DNA of 45,765 nucleotides from a virus: positions 1 to 45,765 of IMG/VR virus record IMGVR_UViG_3300025133_000204; one strand, given 5' to 3'. Below the pieces are notes generated by a model. It had not been told where the DNA came from. It did not search any database and saw nothing but the letters and a program-made list of their open reading frames with translations. The translations under genes were made by a program, and so were the position numbers. Shown piece after piece: positions 8,901-17,237 of the stretch; within the stretch, counting starts at the first letter, position 1; every line of letters starts with the position of its first letter.

Positions 8901-11900
8901 AGCTCTCTTTTGAGACTCTTTTAACACAAGATATATCAGCATTCTCGGCAAATGGATCAACAGACCAAGAATTAAGCGAAGTTCTAAGGGCATCTGGCAG
9001 AGAGGAAGTGGGAATCACCAGGGCAGGCTCTTTCGGACCTTCTCGATGGTTTATTAGATATGATGCACAAGGAACAACTGGCCTTTTAAATGAAACTTAT
9101 TCAGTTGATTTTTTTGCCATTAATGACGAAGGTCGAGAAATTAGTCTTGCAAATGCAATCAATACCGCTGAAGAACTAAACCCACAAGCACTGGAAGTGA
9201 TTAGGAGAGAGGGTTTATGGGAACCCGAACTGGCCGTCCAGCAAGTAAGTCACGATCAATTCGCCTATGGTCCATCGACCGCTGGCAGACCATCATCTGG
9301 TATTGGAACCCAAGAATTCCAATTTTCTCAATTCGCGGATAAGGCATTTAGAGAAGGGAGCATTATTAGGAAACCTGGAGATCCTGAATTCTATGAAAGA
9401 ATTGGAGGTGTTGATTTTTCTATTCTTCAAGAACTTTTATGGGAACAAAAACGAGGTGAGTATAGAACTTTATACATAGAAATTTTTAAAGACTTTATGA
9501 CAGCTTTTTCTAGCGAAATCAGCAGATCTGATCTTTTTGAGGAAGGAGTTTTAGACTTAGCAAATTTAACTCCGAAATTAACACAGAGACAGATTTTAGA
9601 AGATTGTAAAGATCCACATCTTTTAAACATCGAAGAAATTAAAAAGATTATAGAAAATGAATATGCAATAACAAAGTGCATAGAAAACGTTCTTTCACAA
9701 GAAGATGGTTTAGGAACTAGTGCAAAGAATGCTCTGGAAAAGGCGTTGCTTGGTGGCGCTGTCGTTATTACAATCCGCTTATACGCTCTAGAAGTGGTGT
9801 TAAAGACCATCTTTGCTTTTGCTGAGTTTAATTTTTCTGACCATACAGATATACCAAAATTAATCTCTGTCTTTATTGAAAGAAAAATAGTCAATGAAAC
9901 TAAGAAACTTGGCTATTCTCAAAATTTCGTTCACGAAGCTCTCGAATCTTATAATAGGCTCGCAGAGCTGCCCAATTCACCAATAGAAACAGGTGCTACT
10001 CCCGACCAGTCGGTAGCTTTTGATTACTATATTCGTAGAGAAATGATGATTGTGCAAAAGAAAATGAACACGATCATTGGAACGAAAGAAGACACGACCA
10101 TTAATTCAATTTTATCTGAAGGTTTTATAAGATGTTTTGACGTTCCATCTGGTTCGGCTGAAGCTCGATTAAGTTTGGATAAGATTGAATCATTCAGCAA
10201 AGAAGGCGAACTTGATAGAGAATTGTTAAATGGTGCTTTGAGCGACGATGCTATTGCGAAAAGAAGAATCATGAGTGAACCAGACAGTCCCTATAAGTTT
10301 AAAACAATCATTAGGAATTTGGGAAGAGACATTTCTCAAGAACAAATCTCAGCTGCCGCCCGGTCCGCCCGATTCGGGACTGTGAATCCACTTGCTGGTC
10401 GGCCATCAATAGACTTTTTGCTTAATGAGCAATTTGAATTTACTCCTATTTTTGGAGGACCAAATATTAATGTGGTGGGACGTGTTGGCAACCCGCCCAC
10501 TACTTTAGATTTATGGCCAGACCACCTTTTTGGAGGTTCCTTAAGACCTACAACTTATGATTTGCCACCAATTAGGCCAACTACAACCTACACAATTCGA
10601 GGTGGTCAAAATTCTATTTATGGAGAGTTTGTTGAGTACGACGCCAGTGGAGACGCCATCTGGGGTTTTGGAGGGGATTATTATCAAACATATGCTAATG
10701 TCGGATTCACCCAAGGCGCGATTGATCCCACAATAGAAACATTTTGGAAAGTGGATCTATCCTATGAAGATCGGGGGAATTGGGGACAATGGGGTCTTGG
10801 AAATAATTCTGGGATAACTTGGGAAGAAATAGTTGATAGAGATGCGGGCGGCAATTATGTTGATGTTCCACCTCAATTCATTGGTGAATTGTGGCCGCTC
10901 TTTACTTTTACATTGGCACAATCTCCGAATTCAGGCGTTGGCCTCAATTATAGTACCATATACCCAAAATTTGGGTTTAATGATGAATTGTCCCAATCAC
11001 TTGCTCCAAATAAAACTGGATTTTATCAGTTATTTGAGCCTGCTCCGAATAATAGTGATCGTTTCCCAGAATGGTTTATAGATGGTTTAAACAATCGTCA
11101 TTGGTGGGATGATCATGCTTCCGATTTTGAACGCGATGCTATGATAACAATGTTTGAGGTTTTTAATAATCAAAACATTTTATTACCTGGAAATGCTGGT
11201 GCATCCTATACTGTCCCAACTGGTGCCAGTCACAATTGGAACGCTGTGTATCTCACCGATGCAACTCCTGGTGTTTTTTCCGGTGATCTTGATCCAGTAC
11301 CAGTCCGAGAACCGTTATATAAATTAGTAGAATTGCCATCACCGACTTATAGCAGAGTTGCTTTATGGCCTGCGGTGGCTGGATTGCCACATCACTTATT
11401 AGATTGGCAACACGGCAACTCCGGCCCAGGCCCTCAAAAGCTCGACAGTTTTAGCCATTACCATTTTATACCTGTAGACAATGCCACTGGGGATGTGAAC
11501 GATAGTCGTATAAGCACCTTCTCTAATGATCCTGAGATTCATAGTAGAAGCATCTATGATGTACTAGAAGTTAATACGCGAACGGATGACCAAAGCTATA
11601 AAATTTATAAAAATTCGGATCTTCCAATTCCTCCAACAAGCAGCCCATTCCAGACGCCAGATGGCGCTCCATTTTTGGTAGAATACAGTTTTCACCCAAA
11701 AATGCTGGAATATAACATACAAGATGCTACGATTGATAGCTTTCCAGAAGATATCCAGAAAGAGATTGATTATTATAAATCTTGGAGTGGGTTTAGTGAT
11801 AAGCATCTTTTGCGTGAATTAAGAAGGCAATTTACTTCTAATAGAACTCAATTTAGGTTTTCCTACACCCAGAATAATAAATTATTGAAAGTGGGCGAAG

Positions 11901-14900
11901 AACTTTTACAAGATAAATGGAATGGCCGACCAATACCAACTATTGAATATCTAGAAGATACTATTAAGCAAATTTATGGTGGTATGTTAGGAAGAAAAAT
12001 CCCAGATCATGCTGAGATCGACGGTCGCGACAATTATGGTGTTGGTGTTGTCTCGAAGGAATGGGGATCTGATATAGCCTCACCCACTTTCGTTGGGGGG
12101 GCACTACCGAATGATCGTGCCGTTGCTGGCGGCAACCCCCGCGACAACCCCGCCTATTCTGGCTTCGCGGATCCATTCAATGTGACTGGATATGAGGTTG
12201 CAGAAGAACAATCTGTCCACGATTTCTTGAATTCAAACCGTAGGGATGATCTTGGGTTCGATCAGAATCAAAAGTATCCACGCGGCTATGAAGAACATTT
12301 AGGGCTTAGAGGCGATCTTGAAAGTTTACCCAATCGTGGCCTTAAATGGGGATATACGCTTATTTATATCTTAGATCAGATCAGAAGTCGCTTAAGAAAT
12401 TTTAAAGGCATGACTGTGCTTGATGATGATCGGCCATCGGAACTCGGGTATTCCATACAACTCCATACATACCAAACTTACAAGGACAAGCCAAGCTGGG
12501 CTGTACTCGAAAACACTCGCACTGCGGACGGTGGCCTCTTTAGCAACCTGCACATTAATCAGCAACGAAAATTTGGTGTTACTGAAAAGAGCCATTTCGA
12601 TGACATCGGTAATCCACGTAGAGAATATTTTGGATGGGTTCCAGGCGCGGGAAGCCCTTTAAGCCACTGGCCACCGCATCTTCATACACAACAAGAGAGA
12701 AATAGACACCGATTTCCCTATACCACTACCAAAATCGGCCCAGACTCTGGAACAAGACCAACGGCCCACGAAGCCATCTCCCAAAGTCGTGGCGGGTTTA
12801 CAACTGTTTTTAATGAACTGAAAAACAATGCCGATTGGTACACTAATAATATGAGTAATTTATCAATTGGTTTGGAAGCTCCATTTGATAATCCTGAAAT
12901 TTATGGAGAGTATCAACAGTGGAAGATCCAACCCGGAACCGACGCCCGTAAGAAATATAAAACGGTCTTCGTCCAGTTATGGGAATTAGATTTTTGGATG
13001 AATAAGTTAACTGCACTTATGTTGCTTGAACCTAATTTTGTAAATTTTAGAAGCCTTAAGGATTACCCGCAATTCTTGGAAAAAGTAAAACTCGCAGCAG
13101 AACACATTCGAGATCAATTTAAGAAAGATCTAAAATGGAGAGAAAACGAACAACGGCGCATTAAAGATGAACTTGGAGATGTTTTTAATTCTCGTAAACC
13201 AAAGGGAAACATTTTAACCATGTTTATGGATAACGGTGGGCTGATCTATGAAAAATACATTCGCCTTAAAGAAAAGGATTGGCAGGCTCTTGAGGATAGA
13301 ATAACAGAGGCCGGAACTCGCGGCATGATAGATACAGCCCAGGCTCTGACTCAATTAGGGAAACTGAAGACCGAAGCCGAAGACAGGAATAATTGGCTAA
13401 AAGGGGCAGTTAATATTGATTACTTCCAAAGATGGCTTCAGGACCACCTTACTGTAATCGAACAAAATTATGATGAAGCTTTAGAAGCACCACAACAATT
13501 CTCGGTTCCTCGTGAAGTGATAGGCAGCGTTATCCCCGACGAAGACTGTGGAGAGGATTTGTTGGTTACTCGCACATTAACCGATTTTCCTGCAATCTGG
13601 GACCAGACTTTAAGTCTTAATGATCTTTTCGAAGAAGCTAGTTTTGGATTTAGAATCACAGCTGTTGCATCTCCACATGCTGAATTGTTGATTCAGAAGG
13701 TTAAAGCGACAGCACAAACCACAAGCCAATGGGAATTCACCAAGCTAACACAAATTGAGAAAGCCTATTTAATGCACGAGGAAGGAGAATACTATGAAAC
13801 ACTTGATCTTGATGACACTTCGGGGGAAAACATTGTAACACGCAAAGTTGAAATTAAATCTGACTATGTAACGATTCCTCTTGTTTCTGTTGAATTGCCG
13901 ATTGATCCCAATCTCTCACTATCTGAACTCATCGGAACGGTGGAGATTTCCTCTCCTGTAAGCACTGATACTATCAAAGTTGAAAAGATGAGATATCTTT
14001 ACAACAAAAAGCTTCCAGAATTACTTCGGGTTCTGAGAGAAACCGACGAGTTTAAATTCTTGTTTAAATACTGTTTCCCCGTTGATAGGATGTTTTCATT
14101 GAATCTGATGTATATTCTTCTTTATCTTGGACAAATACCCAACGTAGACAAGACTTTTAACAATACGAAGCAGACATTGAAAACAGTTTTTAATGCTTTC
14201 TTAAATTCAGGAAATTATCAGTACGAAAGCGACATCACTAATCAAACATTAGATAAATACGACATGGCAAATCCTGGTGATTCTCCCGGTGTTGATTTAT
14301 GGTCGATAGCAAAGAACTTTTCTTTGATGGCATTTCGTGCAATCACTGAGATGGTTGATCCTAACATTCAATTAAGCAGATTTATTTATAATGGGTTGGA
14401 GACAGGCGTCAGCGCAGCAAATAGCGTATTTGGCGAAGAATGCGGTGTAAGCATTGAACTCCCACCAGGAACCTTCTTCGCAATTTCATGGGGTCTGTTG
14501 CCTATAAACATTTTCGGCGCATTCGGATACGGCCCTCCCATAACTCCAATGGGAATTGCCTACGATGTGGTGTTTGGCATTATAGATCCTCTGGCTTCTT
14601 CTGCTACCAAGAATAATCAACGATGTCTTGCCAAAAAAGCCGGTGGTAGAGATTTTACAAATGCTATAGAATGTAACGACGATGAGGAAGAAGCTACATC
14701 TTCAGCCGATACCAACATCCCCTATGCAAACGAAGATGATTTCGCAGCCGGTCTAGTTGATAAAGACGGGAATCCCATTCCACCAGAAGAACAACCACCT
14801 TCATCTATTAGTGCTGGTCCAAAATATAAAGGGCACGTAGTTTCTTATATTGATGAACGAGGTCGAAGACGTGATGAGTTTGGAAGGGTTATTGACGATG

Positions 14901-14938
14901 ATGGAAACCTACGCGATGTGAATGGAAATCTAATTTAG
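5987..14938 (+). CDS. Giant tail/baseplate-associated structural protein (2983 aa)
   Basis: This is one continuous 2983-residue frame. Residues 1-330 are mixed alpha/beta (KAKVRVSVGIPQDKF region). Residues about 340-720 are helical with hydrophobic helices (DLIPTIDIIGDIGKQIFLAI, then MLIEIVEMIISSC) and a Gly-rich stretch near 530-560. Residues about 1450-2290 are unusually rich in Trp, Pro, Gly and His. Residues about 2290-2480 form long charged helices. A beta segment with a second helical domain follows, and the protein ends in four tandem heptads of D-x-x-G. Its place between the hub genes and gp25 argues for a baseplate or central tail component. It could be a tape measure, but the low coiled-coil content of most of its length argues against that. 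I recognise no named family. Confidence 0.6.
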   Translation: MANKDNIRNTRKAQRATKPVVTTDWTSDKAMTPYYDHENKRYAVTVTLRYENAGQNFRRAYPDEFVAEGVNKILSFYNKTLVDGITPGSIASAMDFFVPERPRAKVRVSVGIPQDKFDNPNFLTDSVLSAAGSMKATEDLSINTFNLTKKMAGLSDILMEFHSQIKKIDGKVHGIDLKDEAENVSALVPVINNLIEANGYLYSEKRSDLFSLGVDSSYRPVYAQFNQGKDFNDLRVEFGKFQNSRIVKNSQSIYYMSKLDEIYGANKSVPPMNWEQFIRNFTIKEFRIELGSTRPYSAGRQDPNARVTEQMNQTPLKTATELKKEGWRLASAKRKADAIKIQSNLVSNVESGILSNLKDAENSLVGLESTYSQFLHRYQLTYIVKQAIICADPDGVIARTYAQVKQFLRDANRFVEDLIDVLKIPTISLDDLIPTIDIIGDIGKQIFLAIMDALKVALSQMLIEIVEMIISSCGNPDKMNFGALKISELLNDPTSLAPWTDLASELGDRALKVSISGIDAGINTFSQVGETEIGGITAGINAGTTGEGQIGTGGLFTVGGRSGLELAASKKFISNIKGFLGNEQIQQLIDDGTLSGGEGSVKQLLNEVSAVLTPGEVSQLLLRGGTPETKTMVQSIVSQSDSYSPTFKAMLSDDNQVADFFTSAGKLIDEDKLLEKVSQASNLVPDDWGGLCSDDPNEELRKKLLEGKGLTQDEIDNQIQKANERRRKRLEQLQNILEKDNPLDGAMPSTYCSIDEDGNVKPGLVDLDHPAFTFTLKKTINTSMSSVYSAFNTDAAGFVPSLKRDKKIKDREIVRTLVPPNQSDIISYNDSQEDEDKLPIYMINPEFELYYSQGYRSPRNHPNLGSYPGPISFPAPYKLTTEILSQLTNEGGIAQSSTRQLSPDPDKEKAVQDEFGSATSIFLPEIKSFIAPGLQDNLAKIAATGSSYYYHAFVADPSRPFRNFDMSNNILKLSFETLLTQDISAFSANGSTDQELSEVLRASGREEVGITRAGSFGPSRWFIRYDAQGTTGLLNETYSVDFFAINDEGREISLANAINTAEELNPQALEVIRREGLWEPELAVQQVSHDQFAYGPSTAGRPSSGIGTQEFQFSQFADKAFREGSIIRKPGDPEFYERIGGVDFSILQELLWEQKRGEYRTLYIEIFKDFMTAFSSEISRSDLFEEGVLDLANLTPKLTQRQILEDCKDPHLLNIEEIKKIIENEYAITKCIENVLSQEDGLGTSAKNALEKALLGGAVVITIRLYALEVVLKTIFAFAEFNFSDHTDIPKLISVFIERKIVNETKKLGYSQNFVHEALESYNRLAELPNSPIETGATPDQSVAFDYYIRREMMIVQKKMNTIIGTKEDTTINSILSEGFIRCFDVPSGSAEARLSLDKIESFSKEGELDRELLNGALSDDAIAKRRIMSEPDSPYKFKTIIRNLGRDISQEQISAAARSARFGTVNPLAGRPSIDFLLNEQFEFTPIFGGPNINVVGRVGNPPTTLDLWPDHLFGGSLRPTTYDLPPIRPTTTYTIRGGQNSIYGEFVEYDASGDAIWGFGGDYYQTYANVGFTQGAIDPTIETFWKVDLSYEDRGNWGQWGLGNNSGITWEEIVDRDAGGNYVDVPPQFIGELWPLFTFTLAQSPNSGVGLNYSTIYPKFGFNDELSQSLAPNKTGFYQLFEPAPNNSDRFPEWFIDGLNNRHWWDDHASDFERDAMITMFEVFNNQNILLPGNAGASYTVPTGASHNWNAVYLTDATPGVFSGDLDPVPVREPLYKLVELPSPTYSRVALWPAVAGLPHHLLDWQHGNSGPGPQKLDSFSHYHFIPVDNATGDVNDSRISTFSNDPEIHSRSIYDVLEVNTRTDDQSYKIYKNSDLPIPPTSSPFQTPDGAPFLVEYSFHPKMLEYNIQDATIDSFPEDIQKEIDYYKSWSGFSDKHLLRELRRQFTSNRTQFRFSYTQNNKLLKVGEELLQDKWNGRPIPTIEYLEDTIKQIYGGMLGRKIPDHAEIDGRDNYGVGVVSKEWGSDIASPTFVGGALPNDRAVAGGNPRDNPAYSGFADPFNVTGYEVAEEQSVHDFLNSNRRDDLGFDQNQKYPRGYEEHLGLRGDLESLPNRGLKWGYTLIYILDQIRSRLRNFKGMTVLDDDRPSELGYSIQLHTYQTYKDKPSWAVLENTRTADGGLFSNLHINQQRKFGVTEKSHFDDIGNPRREYFGWVPGAGSPLSHWPPHLHTQQERNRHRFPYTTTKIGPDSGTRPTAHEAISQSRGGFTTVFNELKNNADWYTNNMSNLSIGLEAPFDNPEIYGEYQQWKIQPGTDARKKYKTVFVQLWELDFWMNKLTALMLLEPNFVNFRSLKDYPQFLEKVKLAAEHIRDQFKKDLKWRENEQRRIKDELGDVFNSRKPKGNILTMFMDNGGLIYEKYIRLKEKDWQALEDRITEAGTRGMIDTAQALTQLGKLKTEAEDRNNWLKGAVNIDYFQRWLQDHLTVIEQNYDEALEAPQQFSVPREVIGSVIPDEDCGEDLLVTRTLTDFPAIWDQTLSLNDLFEEASFGFRITAVASPHAELLIQKVKATAQTTSQWEFTKLTQIEKAYLMHEEGEYYETLDLDDTSGENIVTRKVEIKSDYVTIPLVSVELPIDPNLSLSELIGTVEISSPVSTDTIKVEKMRYLYNKKLPELLRVLRETDEFKFLFKYCFPVDRMFSLNLMYILLYLGQIPNVDKTFNNTKQTLKTVFNAFLNSGNYQYESDITNQTLDKYDMANPGDSPGVDLWSIAKNFSLMAFRAITEMVDPNIQLSRFIYNGLETGVSAANSVFGEECGVSIELPPGTFFAISWGLLPINIFGAFGYGPPITPMGIAYDVVFGIIDPLASSATKNNQRCLAKKAGGRDFTNAIECNDDEEEATSSADTNIPYANEDDFAAGLVDKDGNPIPPEEQPPSSISAGPKYKGHVVSYIDERGRRRDEFGRVIDDDGNLRDVNGNLI
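14852..14935 (+). repeat. Four tandem D-x-x-G heptads at the C-terminus of the giant protein
   Basis: The last 28 residues (2956-2983) divide exactly into four seven-residue units, each D-x-x-G-[R/N]-x-x: DERGRRR, DEFGRVI, DDDGNLR and DVNGNLI. A related unit, DKDGNPI, occurs about 65 residues earlier. The DNA copies are diverged, so the repeat is maintained at protein level rather than being a recent slippage product. The Asp/Gly pattern could form tight turns or bind a divalent ion; this is inference. Confidence 0.8.
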
Positions 14939-15022
14939 TCGTAATTCACAAAACACCAAAGTGCCAATCGTTAAAATTCATTTAGTAAATTTCTAAAACA
15001 AGAAGATAATTAGAGTAACATT
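14939..15022 (+). other. Longest intergenic gap (84 bases), no clear regulatory element
   Basis: This AT-rich stretch separates the giant gene from gp25. It holds a short ATTTA-G-TAAAT palindrome (14980-14990) and a GATAAT (15005-15010) that could be a weak -10 element, but the bases about 17 upstream do not form a good -35 box. No strong ribosome site or terminator is visible. Confidence 0.4.
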
Positions 15023-15415
15023 ATGGCAGGCGTAACTCCACAATTACCATTAAATGTAGACAGCATTGATGGACATTATAAACTCATTAAATCGTATAAA
15101 AATACGGTTAGACAAAATTTTAAAAACCTGATTTTAACATCCCCTGGCGAACGAATGATGGATCCAGAATTCGGCGTTGGAATAAGAAACTTCTTATTCG
15201 AAAATGCAAGTGCCGAACTTACTTCTCAAATAGAAGCTAGAATCTATGAACAGGTTGAAATTTATTTGCCTTTTGTAGAAGTTACCAATGTCAGTTTTAA
15301 TCTTACATCTGGTGAAGTTTTTAATAATCCAAATGCTCTCAATGTAACTGTTAGCTATTATATTATCCCGTTGCAGTTTTATGACAATTTAGAAATAACA
15401 ACACCAGTTTACTAA
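15023..15415 (+). CDS. Baseplate wedge protein, gp25-like
   Basis: This is a 130-residue protein, the usual length for T4 gp25 (and P2 W / TssE relatives). The core signature is ILTSPGERMMDPEFGVGIRNFLFE (about residues 36-59), matching the family's 'nPGER.m.PefG.gl...lFe' pattern. This is followed by an amphipathic helix (ELTSQIEARIYEQVEIYLP) and paired beta strands. In contractile tails gp25 joins the wedge core (gp6 and gp7) to the first sheath ring and nucleates sheath assembly. The gp6-like gene follows directly, the canonical neighbourhood. No good Shine-Dalgarno site precedes the ATG. Confidence 0.93.
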   Translation: MAGVTPQLPLNVDSIDGHYKLIKSYKNTVRQNFKNLILTSPGERMMDPEFGVGIRNFLFENASAELTSQIEARIYEQVEIYLPFVEVTNVSFNLTSGEVFNNPNALNVTVSYYIIPLQFYDNLEITTPVY

Positions 15416-15437
15416 TTATTCAAAGAGGACTTATGCA

Positions 15438-17237
15438 TTGACCGTCAAAAACAGATTTCCAACGATAAATTATACATCCCGAGATTTTAACACAATTAAA
15501 AACGATCTTGTGGATTATGCGAAAAGGTATTATCCAGATACTTTTCAAGATTTCAATGAAGCTGGTTTTGGTTCTTTAATGTTGGATACTGTCTCTTACA
15601 TTGGAGATATTTTATCCTTTTATGTGGATTATAGCGTCAATGAATCTTTTTTAGATACTGCAATTGAATTTGATAATGTCTTAAAACTTGGAAAACAATT
15701 AGGTTATCAATTTCGAGGAAATCCGTCTTCTTTTGGAATGGCTGATTTTTATATCATTGTTCCCGCAAATGAAAATGGAATTGGCCCCAATACAGCCTAT
15801 TTGTGTTATTTGAGGAGAGGGTCAGAATTTTCATCGGCCAGTGGAATTGGGTTTATTTTAAACGAAGACGTAAGTTTTGCTGATACAAGTAACGAAGTGG
15901 TTGTTGCCAAAGTTAATGAATCAACTGGCCTTCCAACTCACTATGCAGTTAAAGCTTCGGGGCAAGTTGTTTCTGGAGAAATAACACAAGAAAAAGTCAC
16001 TATCGGTGGCTATGAAGAATTCAGAAAAATTGCATTAAACGGAAATAACATAACTGAAATTTTATCAGTCACCGATGATCAAGGCTATTCCTATTTTGAA
16101 GTTGATTATTTGTCACAAGATGTTGTTTTTGTTCCTATCAAAAATTATGATTCCAACAGTGGAAAAACGCCATCAGTGATAAAACCAGTTATTGTTCCAA
16201 GGCGATTTACTGTTGAAAAATTGCAGGATACAACTTTCTTGCAATTTGGTGGCGGCACTGAAGTGAGCACTACCGTCGATCCTCTTACAGATCCAAGCAC
16301 AACAATAGTTGATTTTCATGCTAAAGAATTTTTTACTTCTTTATCCTTTGATCCAACCAATCTCCTAAAAACTCCTTCTTTGGGCATTCCTCCATCAAAT
16401 ACTGTTTTAACAATTGCCTATCGAGCCAATACTCAAAGTTCTGTTAATTTGGCACCTACATCATTGACACAAATTAATAATGCCATAATCAACTTTGATG
16501 ACATCGTACAACTTGATTCCTCTGTTGTTAAAGATGTTAAAAGTTCATTGGAAATTTCTAATGCAAATCCTATCAATGGCGATGTGACTACTCCGAGCAT
16601 AGAAGAATTAAAGCTAAGAGTTTATGATACTTTCGCTGCACAACGCAGAGCCGTAACGCAACAAGATTATAAAAGCTTAATCTATGCGATGCCACCTCAA
16701 TTTGGTGCCATTAAAAGAACCAACATTATAAGAGATCCAGATTCTTTTAAGAGAAATCTAAATATCTATGTAATTTCTGAAGATTCCGATGCCGCTTTAG
16801 AAGCGACCAATACAACCATTAAGAATAATTTAAAAACTTGGTTGAACCAAGGAAGAATGCTCAATGATACAATTGATATTATCGATGCAAAAATTGTAAA
16901 CGTTGGAATTGAGTTTGAAGTGGTTGGAGATTTAGAAACAAACAAGTTTCAGATTCTAAACAGATGCGTTCAGTCATTAGCTCTAAGTTATCAAGAAAAG
17001 TTTGAAATTGGAGAGAGATTTGTTATAACAGACATTTATAACATTCTCAATCAAGTAAATGGTGTCGTTGACACCACCAGTGTTAAAATTGCTCCCAAAA
17101 CAGGTATAAACTATTCAGAAACGAGATTTAATTTTGAAAGACAGACATCACCAGATGGAAGATTTATAAATGTTCCAGATAATGTAATAATGGAAATAAA
17201 ATTCCCAAGTGTAGATATTGTAGGAAGCGTTAAATAA
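15438..17237 (+). CDS. Baseplate wedge protein, gp6 / J-like
   Basis: This 599-residue protein (T4 gp6 has 660) carries the J-like baseplate signatures: INYTSRDFNTIKNDLVDYAK at the N-terminus, FQDFNEAGFGSLMLDTVSYIGDILSFYVDYSVNESFLDTA (about residues 35-75), and the C-terminal region with RRAVTQQDYKSLIYAMPPQFGAIKRTNI followed by NIYVISED and LKTWLNQGRMLNDTIDI. gp6 forms the ring dimer that holds the wedges together and drives the baseplate switch. The start is TTG at 15438, nine bases after AGAGG; the upstream ATG at 15433 reads only two codons before TGA. The stop overlaps the next start by one base (TAATG). Confidence 0.93.
   Translation: MTVKNRFPTINYTSRDFNTIKNDLVDYAKRYYPDTFQDFNEAGFGSLMLDTVSYIGDILSFYVDYSVNESFLDTAIEFDNVLKLGKQLGYQFRGNPSSFGMADFYIIVPANENGIGPNTAYLCYLRRGSEFSSASGIGFILNEDVSFADTSNEVVVAKVNESTGLPTHYAVKASGQVVSGEITQEKVTIGGYEEFRKIALNGNNITEILSVTDDQGYSYFEVDYLSQDVVFVPIKNYDSNSGKTPSVIKPVIVPRRFTVEKLQDTTFLQFGGGTEVSTTVDPLTDPSTTIVDFHAKEFFTSLSFDPTNLLKTPSLGIPPSNTVLTIAYRANTQSSVNLAPTSLTQINNAIINFDDIVQLDSSVVKDVKSSLEISNANPINGDVTTPSIEELKLRVYDTFAAQRRAVTQQDYKSLIYAMPPQFGAIKRTNIIRDPDSFKRNLNIYVISEDSDAALEATNTTIKNNLKTWLNQGRMLNDTIDIIDAKIVNVGIEFEVVGDLETNKFQILNRCVQSLALSYQEKFEIGERFVITDIYNILNQVNGVVDTTSVKIAPKTGINYSETRFNFERQTSPDGRFINVPDNVIMEIKFPSVDIVGSVK

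Noticed and set aside
5987-14938. Tape-measure protein for the 2983-residue gene
   Set aside because: Most of its length is beta-rich or aromatic with only limited long helices, and it lies between hub genes and gp25. The call is left as structural, role unknown.
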